From: Nitrososphaerota archaeon | Lineage (GTDB): Archaea > Thermoproteota > Nitrososphaeria > Nitrososphaerales > JACQRY01 | Direction of reading: 5' to 3' | Assembly (NCBI GenBank): GCA_016184315.1 | Contig: JACPCU010000004.1 | Location: forward strand, 1-35,828 | DNA: 35,828 bases | Part shown: piece after piece, positions 17,416-25,247 of the stretch | Numbering within the stretch: position 1 is the stretch's first letter | Layout of the letters: every line of letters starts with the position of its first letter | Program-made: the position numbers and the translations under genes | Notes under the pieces: model-generated | What the model saw: the letters and a program-made list of their open reading frames with translations, nothing else | The model's database searches: none | What the model was told of the DNA's origin: nothing

Positions 17416-18021
17416 CTACTTGGAGTGCCCTCTTCGCGACACGAATACATTGTCAACAATATAAAATCTCCAGGGCTTGTCTGATCCTTCTCTTATCCCG
17501 ATTCTCCGGGAGCTGGCAATCTGGAACCTGTTCTGTCGATCACTTTCGATCACAAACAGTTGTTTCCCTGTGGTTAGATCTAAACCATTCTCCGATCTTG
17601 CTATGGAGAATGCTTTGGTTAACTTACCTGGTCCGCTGGTCAAGTTATGAACATCATCAGTGCCCCGATTTCTCTTCATCACGTCTATCCCCACTAAGGG
17701 TTGAAGAGCCCTTATGAGAACTGCTCCAGCAATTTTCTCCCTCTCGGTGGTGAAGTTGAGGCAGTAATGGTTGCCATAGGTGAAGTAGACGTAGGCGACT
17801 CCTGCTCTTCCAAACATCACTTTGTTTCGATTAGTTATGCCTCTGTAGGCGTGGCTCGCAGGATCATCGCTTCCACGATAAGCCTCTGACTCAACAATCA
17901 AGCCTTCCAATAGGACTCCGTTAAGTTCTCTGACTAGGAGCTTGCCTAGGACTTCTTGAGCAACTGTAACAGTGTCGCGGGCATAGAATTCGATGGGCAG
18001 AGGTTTCAGCTCTAGCATCAC
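17416..18021 (-). CDS. mpg: 3-methyladenine DNA glycosylase (AAG/MPG family)
   Basis: It excises alkylated purines such as 3-methyladenine and hypoxanthine by base flipping. The 201-residue protein has the family hallmarks: FYARDTVTVAQEVLGKLLVR at the N-terminus, the catalytic glutamate in IVESEAYRGSDDPASHAYRG, the intercalating tyrosine region VYFTYGNHYCLNFTTE, and SGPGKLTKAFSI. The length is normal for the prokaryotic form. Two tandem ATGs (18021, 18018) make the start uncertain by one codon. It is divergent from an AlkD-like gene and near ogt, so this is an alkylation-repair neighbourhood. Confidence 0.93.
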   Translation of the reverse strand: MMLELKPLPIEFYARDTVTVAQEVLGKLLVRELNGVLLEGLIVESEAYRGSDDPASHAYRGITNRNKVMFGRAGVAYVYFTYGNHYCLNFTTEREKIAGAVLIRALQPLVGIDVMKRNRGTDDVHNLTSGPGKLTKAFSIARSENGLDLTTGKQLFVIESDRQNRFQIASSRRIGIREGSDKPWRFYIVDNVFVSRRGHSK

Positions 18022-18098
18022 TCATCTCTAACCCTTCTTGATGGATAGGGAAATAGTTAACCTGAGTAGGCATGCATTCCTCATGGGGGAGGATTCTG

Positions 18099-18791
18099 GT
18101 GCAATATGAAGAAATTCTGAAGGATTTGAAATTTCTATCAAATCCTGAGAACGTTGCAGGCATGGCCCGCTTCGGAATCAGCACGGAGAAGACGTATGGA
18201 GTACCGGTTCCCGAGCTCAGGAAGATAGCTAAGCAGGTGGTAAGAAATCATCTTCTAGCTCAACAGCTCTGGAATTCAGGCATTCATGAAGCTAGGATCC
18301 TAGCAAGTATGATCGATGTGCATCAGCAGGTCACTGAAGAGCAGATGGACAGGTGGGTAAGGGACTTTGATTCTTGGGATGTTTGTGACCAGTGTTGCAG
18401 CAACCTCTTCGACAAGACAAGATTCGCTCATCAGAAGGCGGTTGACTGGAGTAGCAGGAGCGAAGAGTTTGTGAAAAGAGCAGGATTCGTGTTGATGGCA
18501 GCCCTCTCAGTTCACGACAAGAAGGCAGATGACAACCAGTTCGCCAAGTTTCTTCCCATAATCAAACGGGAGGCAACTGACGACAGGAACTTCGTTAAGA
18601 AGGCTGTCAACTGGGCTCTGAGGCAGATCGGTAAGAGAAACCTAGATCTGAACAAGGCTGCAATTAAGACCGCCAAGGAGATCCAGCGGGTGGACTCCAA
18701 GGCTGCTAAGTGGATTGCCTCTGACGCTTTACGTGAGCTGACAAGTCCAACAGTTCAAAGAACACTAACATCAAAAAGACACTCCACCTAA
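18099..18791 (+). CDS. AlkD-like DNA alkylation repair protein (HEAT repeats)
   Basis: A helical protein of about 230 residues of the AlkC/AlkD DNA-glycosylase superfamily, which removes bulky or cationic alkylated bases without base flipping. Motifs include YGVPVPELRKIAKQV, DSWDVCDQCCSNLF and the C-terminal NFVKKAVNWALRQIGKRN, which match AlkD family landmarks. The GTG at 18099 is chosen because GGGGGAGG (18085-18092) lies six bases upstream; the ATG at 18072 has no such site and would add nine residues. It is divergent from mpg. No catalytic residues are claimed beyond the family match. Confidence 0.85.
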   Translation: MQYEEILKDLKFLSNPENVAGMARFGISTEKTYGVPVPELRKIAKQVVRNHLLAQQLWNSGIHEARILASMIDVHQQVTEEQMDRWVRDFDSWDVCDQCCSNLFDKTRFAHQKAVDWSSRSEEFVKRAGFVLMAALSVHDKKADDNQFAKFLPIIKREATDDRNFVKKAVNWALRQIGKRNLDLNKAAIKTAKEIQRVDSKAAKWIASDALRELTSPTVQRTLTSKRHST

Positions 18792-18874
18792 CATTTTAGG
18801 CAGAAGCATTATCCGTCAAAGCTACGACAGCAACTCATCCTAGGTGCATAGAAGAAATTAGAGGAAAACCAAGC

Positions 18875-19435
18875 ATGGAAGCATTCTCAAGCCGTAATCA
18901 TAGACATCGCAGAGGAGGTCAAGTCGAGGTGAAAGCTGAGATGCCTACTTTCACCTCCAAGAATGCTCCTCTATTCAACCCCGAAACTTGGAGGCTGACC
19001 GTAGACGGGCTCGTTGAGACACCTCTCTCATTTAGCTTCCAGCAGATCCTAGGATTGGAGAAGGCGAAGCTGGAATGCGACTTCGAGTGTGTGGAAGGGT
19101 GGAAGGTGCCCAAGAATGTATGGGACGGAGTGAGGCTTCGAACAGTCCTCGGATTAGCTAAGCCTCTTCCTGAGGCTCGTTTCGTCATGGCTAAGGCGGG
19201 AGAATTCAGTATCTGCATCAGCCTCGAGGAGGCTAAGGCTGACGATACGCTTCTAGCTTATTCCCTGAAAGGTAGGATGCTGGACGCGGCGCACGGTGCT
19301 CCTTTGCGACTGGTCTTTCCGAAGCAGGACTGTTTTCAGAGCGTGAAGTGGGTATATGGCTTGACGCTGCTCAGGGATTACGAGGAGGACACAGGGCGAG
19401 CCATAGCCTTGACGCGGATAGGTCTCAAGCCCTGA
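18875..19435 (+). CDS. Sulfite-oxidase-fold molybdopterin protein
   Basis: A 186-residue protein with the oxidoreductase molybdopterin-binding (SUOX) fold. The Mo-ligand cysteine is in CDFECVEGWKVPKNVWDGVRL (Cys72), typical of the sulfite oxidase/MsrP group, followed by YSLKGRMLDAAHGAPLRLVFP and KQDCFQSVKWVYGLTL. The dimerisation domain of full sulfite oxidases is absent, as in other small archaeal members whose substrates are unknown. No signal peptide is clear, and the first 22 residues (MEAFSSRNHRHRRGGQ) look unlike the family, so the true start may be the ATG giving MPTFTSKN (18941). It converges on ogt. Confidence 0.83.
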   Translation: MEAFSSRNHRHRRGGQVEVKAEMPTFTSKNAPLFNPETWRLTVDGLVETPLSFSFQQILGLEKAKLECDFECVEGWKVPKNVWDGVRLRTVLGLAKPLPEARFVMAKAGEFSICISLEEAKADDTLLAYSLKGRMLDAAHGAPLRLVFPKQDCFQSVKWVYGLTLLRDYEEDTGRAIALTRIGLKP

Positions 19436-19454
19436 GATCTTCTGGGTTGCTTGG

Positions 19455-19961
19455 CTAGCGTATCTTGATGTTTTTGTGGCCTTCTATTTCTAGGAGTTTT
19501 TTCTTAACTTCTGGGCCCAGGCCGTATCCTCCGATTTTGTTGCCTGAGGCTAGGACTCGGTGGCAGGGCACCATCAGGGGGACGGGGTTTGCTCCGCATG
19601 CGTTGCCTACTGCTCTGTAGGCATTTGGGGTGCCTATGGCTTGAGCTACTTCGCGATATGTCTCGGCTTTTCCGTAAGGTATTGACTGTAGGTGTCTCCA
19701 TACTTTGAGTTGGAAGGGTGTGCCGCGCAGATCGATGGGTCCGGTGAAGCTGGTTTTCTCGCCTTGCAGGTATCTACTGACATGTTTGGCAACGGTCTGC
19801 AATGCCTTGTCGTCCTTTTCTGCTATTCTCCTGAATCTTGCTTCAAGGGTTTTCTTGAATTTGGATTCGTCTACATTGAGGTCCAGCATGCAGACTCCCT
19901 TGTCTGTTACAGCTATGTGAACTATGCCGAAGAGGCTTTTGAAAGACGTGTATTTCAGCAT
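19455..19961 (-). CDS. ogt: O6-methylguanine-DNA methyltransferase
   Basis: A suicide enzyme that transfers methyl groups from O6-methylguanine to its own cysteine. The 168-residue protein has the active-site motif VPCHRVLASG (Cys133), where many family members have PCHRVI, the helix-turn-helix region PYGKAETYREVAQAIGTPNAYRAVGNACGANP, and the end GGYGLGPEVKKKLLEIEG. The N-terminal domain is short, as usual for archaeal Ogt. It shares a 70-base divergent promoter region with the DtxR-type regulator and converges on the sulfite-oxidase-like gene. Confidence 0.94.
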   Translation of the reverse strand: MLKYTSFKSLFGIVHIAVTDKGVCMLDLNVDESKFKKTLEARFRRIAEKDDKALQTVAKHVSRYLQGEKTSFTGPIDLRGTPFQLKVWRHLQSIPYGKAETYREVAQAIGTPNAYRAVGNACGANPVPLMVPCHRVLASGNKIGGYGLGPEVKKKLLEIEGHKNIKIR

Positions 19962-20031
19962 CTTTTGAGCCTATGTGGGGGAGAACGTTAAGTGTTTAAT
20001 AGTGTTCCTCCCTGTTTACCTCGGTTGAGCT
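19962..20031. promoter_or_regulatory. Divergent promoter region between ogt and the DtxR-type gene
   Basis: The 70-base gap separates divergent starts. An AT-rich block, GTTAAGTGTTTAATAGTG (19987-20004), could give TATA elements in both directions. No operator-like palindrome of DtxR type was recognised. Confidence 0.3.
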
Positions 20032-20499
20032 ATGTCTGAGTTTGGTGTTGTTGAGCCTCTGTATTTGGAGCCTGCTGTAGCTGAGCATACGGAGATGTAT
20101 CTTAAGGCGATCTGGCTCTTGGATGAGGCAGGTCACAGGTTAGCGCACATCAAGACTATTTCCAAGTTGTTGGAGGTCGCTCCTCCTAGTGCGGTGGAGA
20201 TGCTTAGGAAGCTGGAGCAGGAGGGCTGCGTGAAGTATCTGCCTAGGCGTGGAGTAGAGATGACAGACAAAGGTAGGAAAGTAGGTACGAGGTTGGTTAG
20301 GAACCAGAGGCTCTTCGAGTCGTTGATGAGAGATAAGCTTCGCATAGCCATAGATATGAAGATCGCTTGTGGAATAGAGCATCATTTGACTGAAGAGTTC
20401 GCTGACGCTTTGTGCACCTTTCTGGGTCATCCGAGGGAGTGTCCTCACGGTAGATCTATTCCGAAAGGTAGCTGCTGCAAGAAGAGTCTGCAAGCGTGA
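20032..20499 (+). CDS. DtxR/MntR-family metal-dependent regulator
   Basis: A 155-residue protein with the DtxR/IdeR/MntR layout. The N-terminal winged helix is at about 18-80 (EMYLKAIWLLDEAGHRLAHIKTISKLLEVAPPSAVEMLRKLEQEG). The metal-binding and dimerisation part includes DMKIACGIEHHLTEEFADALCTFLGHPRECPHGRSIP, which carries the cysteine, glutamate and histidine ligands of the primary and ancillary sites in this family. The SH3-like third domain is absent, as in MntR-type members. It probably controls iron or manganese uptake genes elsewhere. It is divergent from ogt. Confidence 0.87.
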   Translation: MSEFGVVEPLYLEPAVAEHTEMYLKAIWLLDEAGHRLAHIKTISKLLEVAPPSAVEMLRKLEQEGCVKYLPRRGVEMTDKGRKVGTRLVRNQRLFESLMRDKLRIAIDMKIACGIEHHLTEEFADALCTFLGHPRECPHGRSIPKGSCCKKSLQA

Positions 20500-20879
20500 G
20501 AGATCATTGGCAAAATCTGATGACCTTTCAGTGTTTGGATGCATCTTCCCTGTGAAACTGGGGACCCCACCTTTACAACATAAACAGTCAAATTCGGATC
20601 CTAGATGTCTTAGTTGTGGAACGCAGCCTCCCCCCTAGCAATATAAATTTCAAGATTCTATGTCGGAGAGCCCTTCTGGCTTCATGTCTTATTTGGGGTG
20701 TCGCTGAGGTTAGGATGCAGAGACTAGACTCAAATGAGGATTGAAAGTAACAGGTTCTGTTAAGTCTTTAGCTCATTCGTCTCCCTGTTAACCAGCAGCT
20801 CACGGCTCAAATATTATCAGCCTATCAACAAATTGGCGAACAAGGGTATAGGGGTTTCTGCCTATATAGGGATGGTTGC
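20500..20879. other. Intergenic region holding a solitary CRISPR-like repeat and a 38-bp dyad
   Basis: About 380 bases between the DtxR-type gene and the ATPase 3' end. No protein was found. It contains the solitary repeat at 20717-20747, followed at once by a small hairpin (TAACAG-GTT-CTGTTA, 20748-20762), and most of the dyad at 20847-20884. A TGATGA resembling a box C occurs near 20519 but has no box D partner nearby. Confidence 0.5.
20717..20747 (+). repeat. Solitary CRISPR-repeat-like sequence (copy 1)
   Basis: A 31-base sequence beginning GCAGAGACTAGACTC and ending AAATGAGGATTGAAAG. It matches copy 2 (22510-22543) apart from two substitutions and a 3-base gap at the hairpin loop. The end ATTGAAAG is the usual 5' handle of archaeal type I/III crRNAs, and the AGAC-nnn-AAATG-GGATTGAAAG pattern resembles the I-A/I-B archaeal repeat class, for example that of Archaeoglobus (recalled, not searched). 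No neighbouring repeat at 60-75 base spacing is present. Confidence 0.65.
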
Positions 20880-20884
20880 CTAAC
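20847..20884. repeat. 38-bp dyad at the 3' end of the ATPase gene (left copy)
   Basis: The arrangement is TATAGG (20847-20852), 8 bases, CCTATATAGG (20861-20870), 8 bases, CCTAAC (20879-20884). The spacings match exactly those of the right copy at 22071-22108; only the last half-site is imperfect (CCTAAC for CCTATA), where it runs through the ATPase stop codon. It could be an operator, a recombination or insertion end, or a 3' structure. Confidence 0.8.
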
Positions 20885-22052
20885 TTTGCTCAGGTATGGG
20901 TTTGAAGCGATTGTTGAGCCAGTCTGCGAATACGGGGTCGGTTATCCTATATTGCCCCTTCATGGGCCTTTCGATGATCATGTAGTTCATTAAGGTGGCT
21001 AGGGTCTTGGATATGTTGAAGATTGGTTTTCTTACTTCTCGGGCTATTCCGCTGGGCTGGATTCTTCCTGTGGCTAGGGCTACGAGGATCTCTCGTTCTA
21101 GCGGTGAGAAGATTGCGAAGTAGTTTTCGAACTCTCCGTCTAGGCTGAGGATCATGTCTCCGTATGCTCTGTCGATCTCCTCTTCGGTTATCGAGCCTCC
21201 TGGCCCTAGTGCTAGGTAGAGCGCTAGCCCGAGGCGTTGGACGTAGTCTGGGTAGCCGTCGCAGTATGTGATCATCTTCTCTATCTGTGAAGTGTTGATG
21301 CGCATTCTGGCTGATGTGAACCTCTTCTTCAGGAACTCCTTTATGGTCTTCTCCTCAAGCTTTTTCACCGGGATCTCCACAAGCTGCCTGTAGAATGGTG
21401 AGCGGCGATCGTAGACTAGGTCCCGCATGATGGTTATCGCTGAGCCTGACAGGATGTAGCACACTCTCTTCTGCCCTTGCACGACGGTTCGAATCCTCTT
21501 CAGCGTATCGTCTCCCCATCTGACGATGTCTTGAAACTCGTCGAGCATGATGATGAAGAAGACATTCTTTTCATTCGCTAGGGACTCAACATAGCCTAGG
21601 GCGTCCTCGATCAGCGAATCTTCTTCAACCTCTCTATCCCGGATCTTCACCGAAAACTCCGAGAACTTCGCTTCGCTGATTCTTTTCAGGGCGGCTCTTG
21701 CCTTCTCCTTGGTAGCCTTCACCAACCTCTTCAAGTAGGCTTTATCGCCTGTCTTCTGGGCGTATGATATTACAGCCATGTCTACCAGCATCTTGGCGAA
21801 ACGGCTCTTTGCCGCTACTCCGTAGCAGTTGACCGTCATCGGTACTATTCGTGGATTCGGCTTCAGCTTGACCGCCAAGTTTTCGAGGATAGAGGTCTTC
21901 CCAGTCCTTCGGAGGCCGACTAACACCGAGTTGCTGAAACCGCCTTTCTCAACTCCCGCCACCAAGGCAAGAAGCCTTTCTAGCTCACTTTCCCTGTCCA
22001 CGAAATACTCACCTGTCACCGGCTTGCCCACGACGAACGGCGGCTGGTGCAT
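20880..22052 (-). CDS. Archaeal AAA/STAND-type ATPase with C-terminal winged helix
   Basis: A 390-residue P-loop ATPase of the archaeal ATPase (PF01637-like) group. Walker A is GLRRTGKTS at 46-54; Walker B is FFIIMLDEFQDI with Asp171/Glu172; the sensor-1-like strand is VCYILSGSAITIM. The C-terminal 80 residues form a winged helix (LEREILVALATGRIQPSGIAREVRKPIFNISKTLATLMNY) and end ITDPVFADWLNNRFK. Such proteins are often multi-copy in archaea and near mobile DNA; their roles are poorly known. The gene is bracketed by two copies of a 38-bp dyad, one 18 bases upstream of the ATG and one overlapping the stop, pointing to autoregulation or a small mobile unit. Confidence 0.85.
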   Translation of the reverse strand: MHQPPFVVGKPVTGEYFVDRESELERLLALVAGVEKGGFSNSVLVGLRRTGKTSILENLAVKLKPNPRIVPMTVNCYGVAAKSRFAKMLVDMAVISYAQKTGDKAYLKRLVKATKEKARAALKRISEAKFSEFSVKIRDREVEEDSLIEDALGYVESLANEKNVFFIIMLDEFQDIVRWGDDTLKRIRTVVQGQKRVCYILSGSAITIMRDLVYDRRSPFYRQLVEIPVKKLEEKTIKEFLKKRFTSARMRINTSQIEKMITYCDGYPDYVQRLGLALYLALGPGGSITEEEIDRAYGDMILSLDGEFENYFAIFSPLEREILVALATGRIQPSGIAREVRKPIFNISKTLATLMNYMIIERPMKGQYRITDPVFADWLNNRFKPIPEQS

Positions 22053-22070
22053 TCTTACATCAACTTCAAC

Positions 22071-22108
22071 TATAGGGACAGACGCCTATATAGGCATTTT
22101 TCCCTATA
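22071..22108. repeat. 38-bp dyad upstream of the ATPase gene (right copy)
   Basis: TATAGG (22071-22076), 8 bases, CCTATATAGG (22085-22094), 8 bases, CCTATA (22103-22108): a perfectly symmetric array of four CCTATA half-sites. It begins 18 bases upstream of the ATPase ATG, and its central TATATA could also be the TATA box, so binding there would block transcription. The left copy at 20847-20884 has the same spacing. Confidence 0.85.
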
Positions 22109-22238
22109 TCTTCCACGCTAGACGGCTATTCAGATCGCTGTCGCAGAGACTTGGCAGTATCAGAACAACCTTGTTTTTCTGGGTTATCTGTTGCTATTCT
22201 CCATGGTTTATCCACTAACTAATAGAAAACAGTCCAGG

Positions 22239-22550
22239 CTACTTTTTCCGGAGCATTACGAGCCCAGCTACGGTGAAGACCCCGCTTACAAGGTGCCACT
22301 CGTTAGGAGAGAAACTTCCTTGGCCAGCAGGAGAAGAAGTGCTACCGGATGGCTGAGGCTGAGCCCTCGGCGCGGAGAGGTTGAGGACGCTGACGCCGAC
22401 GGGTTGAGGCGGAGCGAAGCCCTGTGTCTTCGCTTTCGCAGCATCGTAGATGCTCAGATAGATCTGTATGGCCCGTTTCTGATCTATCCTGTAATTGGGA
22501 TCTGAAGAGGCAGAAGCTAGACTCATAAAATGAGGATTGAAAGCATACAT
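22239..22550 (-). CDS. Hypothetical small protein with C-terminal membrane helix
   Basis: A 103-residue frame; an internal ATG at 22526 gives MSLASASSDPNYRIDQKRA. It has a helical-looking segment (KRAIQIYLSIYDAAKAKTQG), a proline/serine-rich stretch (APRAQPQPSGSTSSPAGQGS) and a short C-terminal membrane helix with positive tail (WHLVSGVFTVAGLVMLRKK), a layout seen at the end of archaeal surface proteins. It may be the remnant C-terminus of a larger protein. The solitary repeat at 22510-22543 overlaps its first codons, so part of the frame may be accidental. Confidence 0.35.
   Translation of the reverse strand: MYAFNPHFMSLASASSDPNYRIDQKRAIQIYLSIYDAAKAKTQGFAPPQPVGVSVLNLSAPRAQPQPSGSTSSPAGQGSFSPNEWHLVSGVFTVAGLVMLRKK
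22510..22543 (+). repeat. Solitary CRISPR-repeat-like sequence (copy 2)
   Basis: 34 bases: GCAGAAGCTAGACTC, ATAAAATGAG, GATTGAAAG. CTCAT/ATGAG can form a 5-bp stem around AAA, as expected for a Cas6 substrate, and it ends in the ATTGAAAG handle. It differs from copy 3 (35727-35760, minus) at 2 of 34 positions. It stands alone, in the same orientation as copy 1, on the other side of the ATPase module. Confidence 0.7.
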
Positions 22551-22608
22551 GAGTCATTAACAAGTTATCAAGATGCTGTCCAGCAGCACGCGGAATTATC
22601 GTAATATG

Positions 22609-23598
22609 CTAACGTTTAGCTGTTGATAGTTTTCTTGCCTTATAGATGCATCCTGCCTTGGGACTAAAGTAGAGCGTAAACCCAAGGTTAAGCAGTGAGA
22701 TCACCAGCAACACTAGTCCAGCTAGACTGGCTCCATCTTGTAGAAGTATCCAGATCGGAACAGAGAAGGGTGCGAGCATCGAAGTTAAGGGCCCAGCTAT
22801 ATACATGGCTGCGAAGCCCTTCTTCCCCGCTCTACTCCTAGTTCTATCAATCCTCAGTCCTAGTGCGATGACCCCTAGTCTAAGAGAAGAAGGTATGATG
22901 TTTCTGAGTCGAATCATGTTGGAGAGGCCGATAAAGTAGTGGCTGAACCTTACCCCGGTGATTGACCCGATGACAAGGTGAGCTAGGTCATGGGTGAAGA
23001 ACCACAGCAGAATCCAGGCCGCAGAACCTAAGATGATTACAAGAAGCTCATTGCCAATAGGCAGGGAGAATGTTAGTATAACGCCTATGATTGTTGCGAG
23101 AAGAGATAGCGCGGTGCCTAGCCGTAGATCTATGTTGAACGGGTCTCTGAAGACTGGTTCAGACTGTTCGCCGAAGACTTTTCGCAGTGCTGTGTGCCTA
23201 TATTCCATGATTCTTGTGATCATTTGTTTCGCGAATAAGTCTCCGACTGGGCCTAGTCCTGTGCTGTATTCTACTTCTTCCTCTAGGAGCGTTCTGCCGC
23301 TAATAGATTTGAGTTTGTGTCTGTGAACCCATTTCTTGAGGGGGGATTCTACTGCTTCGTCGGTGAATTCGTATGGTGCTGTGAGAGATCTCATCTTGGA
23401 TCTCCATGTGAAGCTTTGACCCAGCAACTTTGTTTGGTAGGTCAGCTGGGAATCCTGCTCGAGTTTTTCTGGTGCTGATAGGAGTTTTAGAGCCATTTCT
23501 TTCGGGTAGACTAGCTGAGTGTTGCTGGGCTGAGTTAGAAATTTGAAGACTTGTTCGACGGGCGCGTTGATCCTGACTGTAAATGTAATCTTGGCCAT
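22609..23598 (-). CDS. SRPBCC domain fused to an M50-like membrane domain
   Basis: A 329-residue protein. Residues 1-145 look like an SRPBCC/START-type ligand-binding domain (ITFTVRINAPVEQVFKFLTQPSNTQLVYP). Residues 158-320 hold about five membrane segments. One contains FFTHDLAHLVIGSITGVRFSHYF; HDLAH (203-207) recalls the HExxH zinc motif of M50 site-2 proteases with Asp in place of the catalytic Glu, and NLGFTLYFSPKAGCIYKARK could stand where the second metal ligand lies. The family is therefore uncertain: an inactive or unusual S2P-like protein is one reading, a general lipid-binding membrane protein another. No partner gene is evident nearby. Confidence 0.55.
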   Translation of the reverse strand: MAKITFTVRINAPVEQVFKFLTQPSNTQLVYPKEMALKLLSAPEKLEQDSQLTYQTKLLGQSFTWRSKMRSLTAPYEFTDEAVESPLKKWVHRHKLKSISGRTLLEEEVEYSTGLGPVGDLFAKQMITRIMEYRHTALRKVFGEQSEPVFRDPFNIDLRLGTALSLLATIIGVILTFSLPIGNELLVIILGSAAWILLWFFTHDLAHLVIGSITGVRFSHYFIGLSNMIRLRNIIPSSLRLGVIALGLRIDRTRSRAGKKGFAAMYIAGPLTSMLAPFSVPIWILLQDGASLAGLVLLVISLLNLGFTLYFSPKAGCIYKARKLSTAKR

Positions 23599-23754
23599 GC
23601 AGTGATTCTCTGCCGAATACTCTGATTCTTTTGACTACGGCTTTAAAGGATTGGGATAATCAGTTCTTATGACTGGGGAAACCCCATAGACAATTAGCCC
23701 GTCAAAGTATGAGATACCAAACTTGGAATACTTACTATTAGACGATTATTTCAG

Positions 23755-25137
23755 TCACACTGCTTTTTCAGTCCCGGAAGTATCTTCAAAGGACTTGACG
23801 ACGCTGACCTTATCCGAGCTCACGGCCACTATGGTAGGGAACAACCCCCGTAGAGCTGAAACTACCTGAGAATCATGGGCGCCGGGGTTTAGCAGGAAGA
23901 GGCCGGATACACTCGGCCCTGAAAGCATCACTAGGCATTGGGTCAAGAACTGGTAAACCTGTTTGATCCCCCATGAGATAAGCAGATCAGAAAGGCTGTC
24001 CACCACTACACATAACTTTGAGCCGCCTTGAGCATTCAAAGCCTTATCCAAAGCTCCCAAGATTATCCCCGAGTCTCCCTCCGGTAGTAGGACCTCCATG
24101 TTTGAAGCACCTTGCTTAGGGTTCGAAACAGCTCTGCTCAGAAGAAGAAACTTGGTCTGAGAGTCTTCTCTCAGCGAAAGATGCACAGGGCTACCTGGCC
24201 TAGTGACAACTACAGGCACCACGGACATTGAAAGAGACTCGTAGACGAACTCTTTGGTAAATGTCTCAAACCTGCTCGAAGGCTCGTACTCCAACAGGAT
24301 TTTCTTGCCCCTCAGGCTACCGCTGGTCCACCCTGTCCTCTTCAGGAGCGCATTGTCGTACTTAGGCTTCGCAGCTTTGATTTCCGTCTCTTCGAATAGG
24401 CTCTGCAACACGTCGGTTTTCCTGAAGTAGTATGCGGTCACGGAGAACACAGCTGCAGATACAAGATTAGCCACTTCCCCCACTTCCAATCCAAAAGCCC
24501 TGAAGACGCCCCTTAAGCCTATGAGAATAATCCCTGAAACCATCCAAGCAACAGCCATCGAGACAAGAGCCTTCGACGCTCCAGGAGACTTCAACACCCT
24601 ACCGTGAATAATCATCAGTCTACACGGATAAGCTGCGAACAAAGCCAAGCTGACAAGAATCATGAGACCATACCACAAGTACACTCTGGGTATCAACAAC
24701 TCTCTTCCGTAAAGAGTCACAGCAGAAACTACTTCGAAGGGCTGAACTACCCACAGGAGCACGAGCAGGATGCCCGTGTAGACCGTGTACGCGAAGAGCC
24801 ACCTGTTCATCGTGTTACCGACGCTCAGTCCTAGGCGCCGCCAGAAACGGCTCGGAGACTTGGTTATGGCTGACGCAGCTGCGGACAAAGTTAAGCCCGA
24901 GAGAAGTAGTGCTGTCGAGGCTAATTGACGGAACCAAAGGGCGGTCTCCGCTGTCTGAAGGATGTCGATGACGAGTTCAGCCATAAGGGCTATGCACAGG
25001 AGAGCGTAGGCGGCAATTAGAAACGGCTGTACCAGCTTGAAATATGAGCCCTTCTGCCTGTAAAGCAGCGCCATTGATAATGCTAGTATCACTAGAGTCA
25101 CGCCGTTGGAAACGGTGGTGTAGATCATCGGAGCCAT
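23755..25137 (-). CDS. DUF835 membrane protein (intact paralogue)
   Basis: A 460-residue protein with a membrane N-terminal half (about seven helices, residues 8-245, e.g. LVILALSMALLYRQKGSYFKLV) and a C-terminal DUF835 domain (about 285-450, GKKILLEYEPSSRF to VSVVKSF). DUF835 looks like a degenerate RecA/KaiC-type (MEDS-like) domain; the characteristic strand VVVDSLSDLL is present but no Walker A motif is seen, so nucleotide hydrolysis is doubtful. The fusion suggests membrane sensing linked to a signalling or scaffold domain. It is the intact counterpart of the gene split at 15849-17307 and shows what that gene looked like before the insertion. Confidence 0.75.
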   Translation of the reverse strand: MAPMIYTTVSNGVTLVILALSMALLYRQKGSYFKLVQPFLIAAYALLCIALMAELVIDILQTAETALWFRQLASTALLLSGLTLSAAASAITKSPSRFWRRLGLSVGNTMNRWLFAYTVYTGILLVLLWVVQPFEVVSAVTLYGRELLIPRVYLWYGLMILVSLALFAAYPCRLMIIHGRVLKSPGASKALVSMAVAWMVSGIILIGLRGVFRAFGLEVGEVANLVSAAVFSVTAYYFRKTDVLQSLFEETEIKAAKPKYDNALLKRTGWTSGSLRGKKILLEYEPSSRFETFTKEFVYESLSMSVVPVVVTRPGSPVHLSLREDSQTKFLLLSRAVSNPKQGASNMEVLLPEGDSGIILGALDKALNAQGGSKLCVVVDSLSDLLISWGIKQVYQFLTQCLVMLSGPSVSGLFLLNPGAHDSQVVSALRGLFPTIVAVSSDKVSVVKSFEDTSGTEKAV

Positions 25138-25247
25138 TCAGGTTGATCTTCTGAGTTGGGAGATTGGCCATAAATCCTTTCCCTAACAGAGAAATAAGTT
25201 AAATCCAAGAATAGACTTGGTGGTACCTAGGTTCAAGTTTTTTCGAA

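Noticed and set aside
20510-20530. TGATGA resembling box C of a C/D RNA
   Set aside because: No box D (CTGA) occurs at a suitable distance, and no guide-like layout follows.
22510-22543. Repeat explained as a conserved gene start (TTTTATGAGTCTAGC on the minus strand)
   Set aside because: The same sequence at 35727-35760 gives only six codons before a stop, and copy 1 lacks the ATG, so a shared coding start does not explain the similarity.
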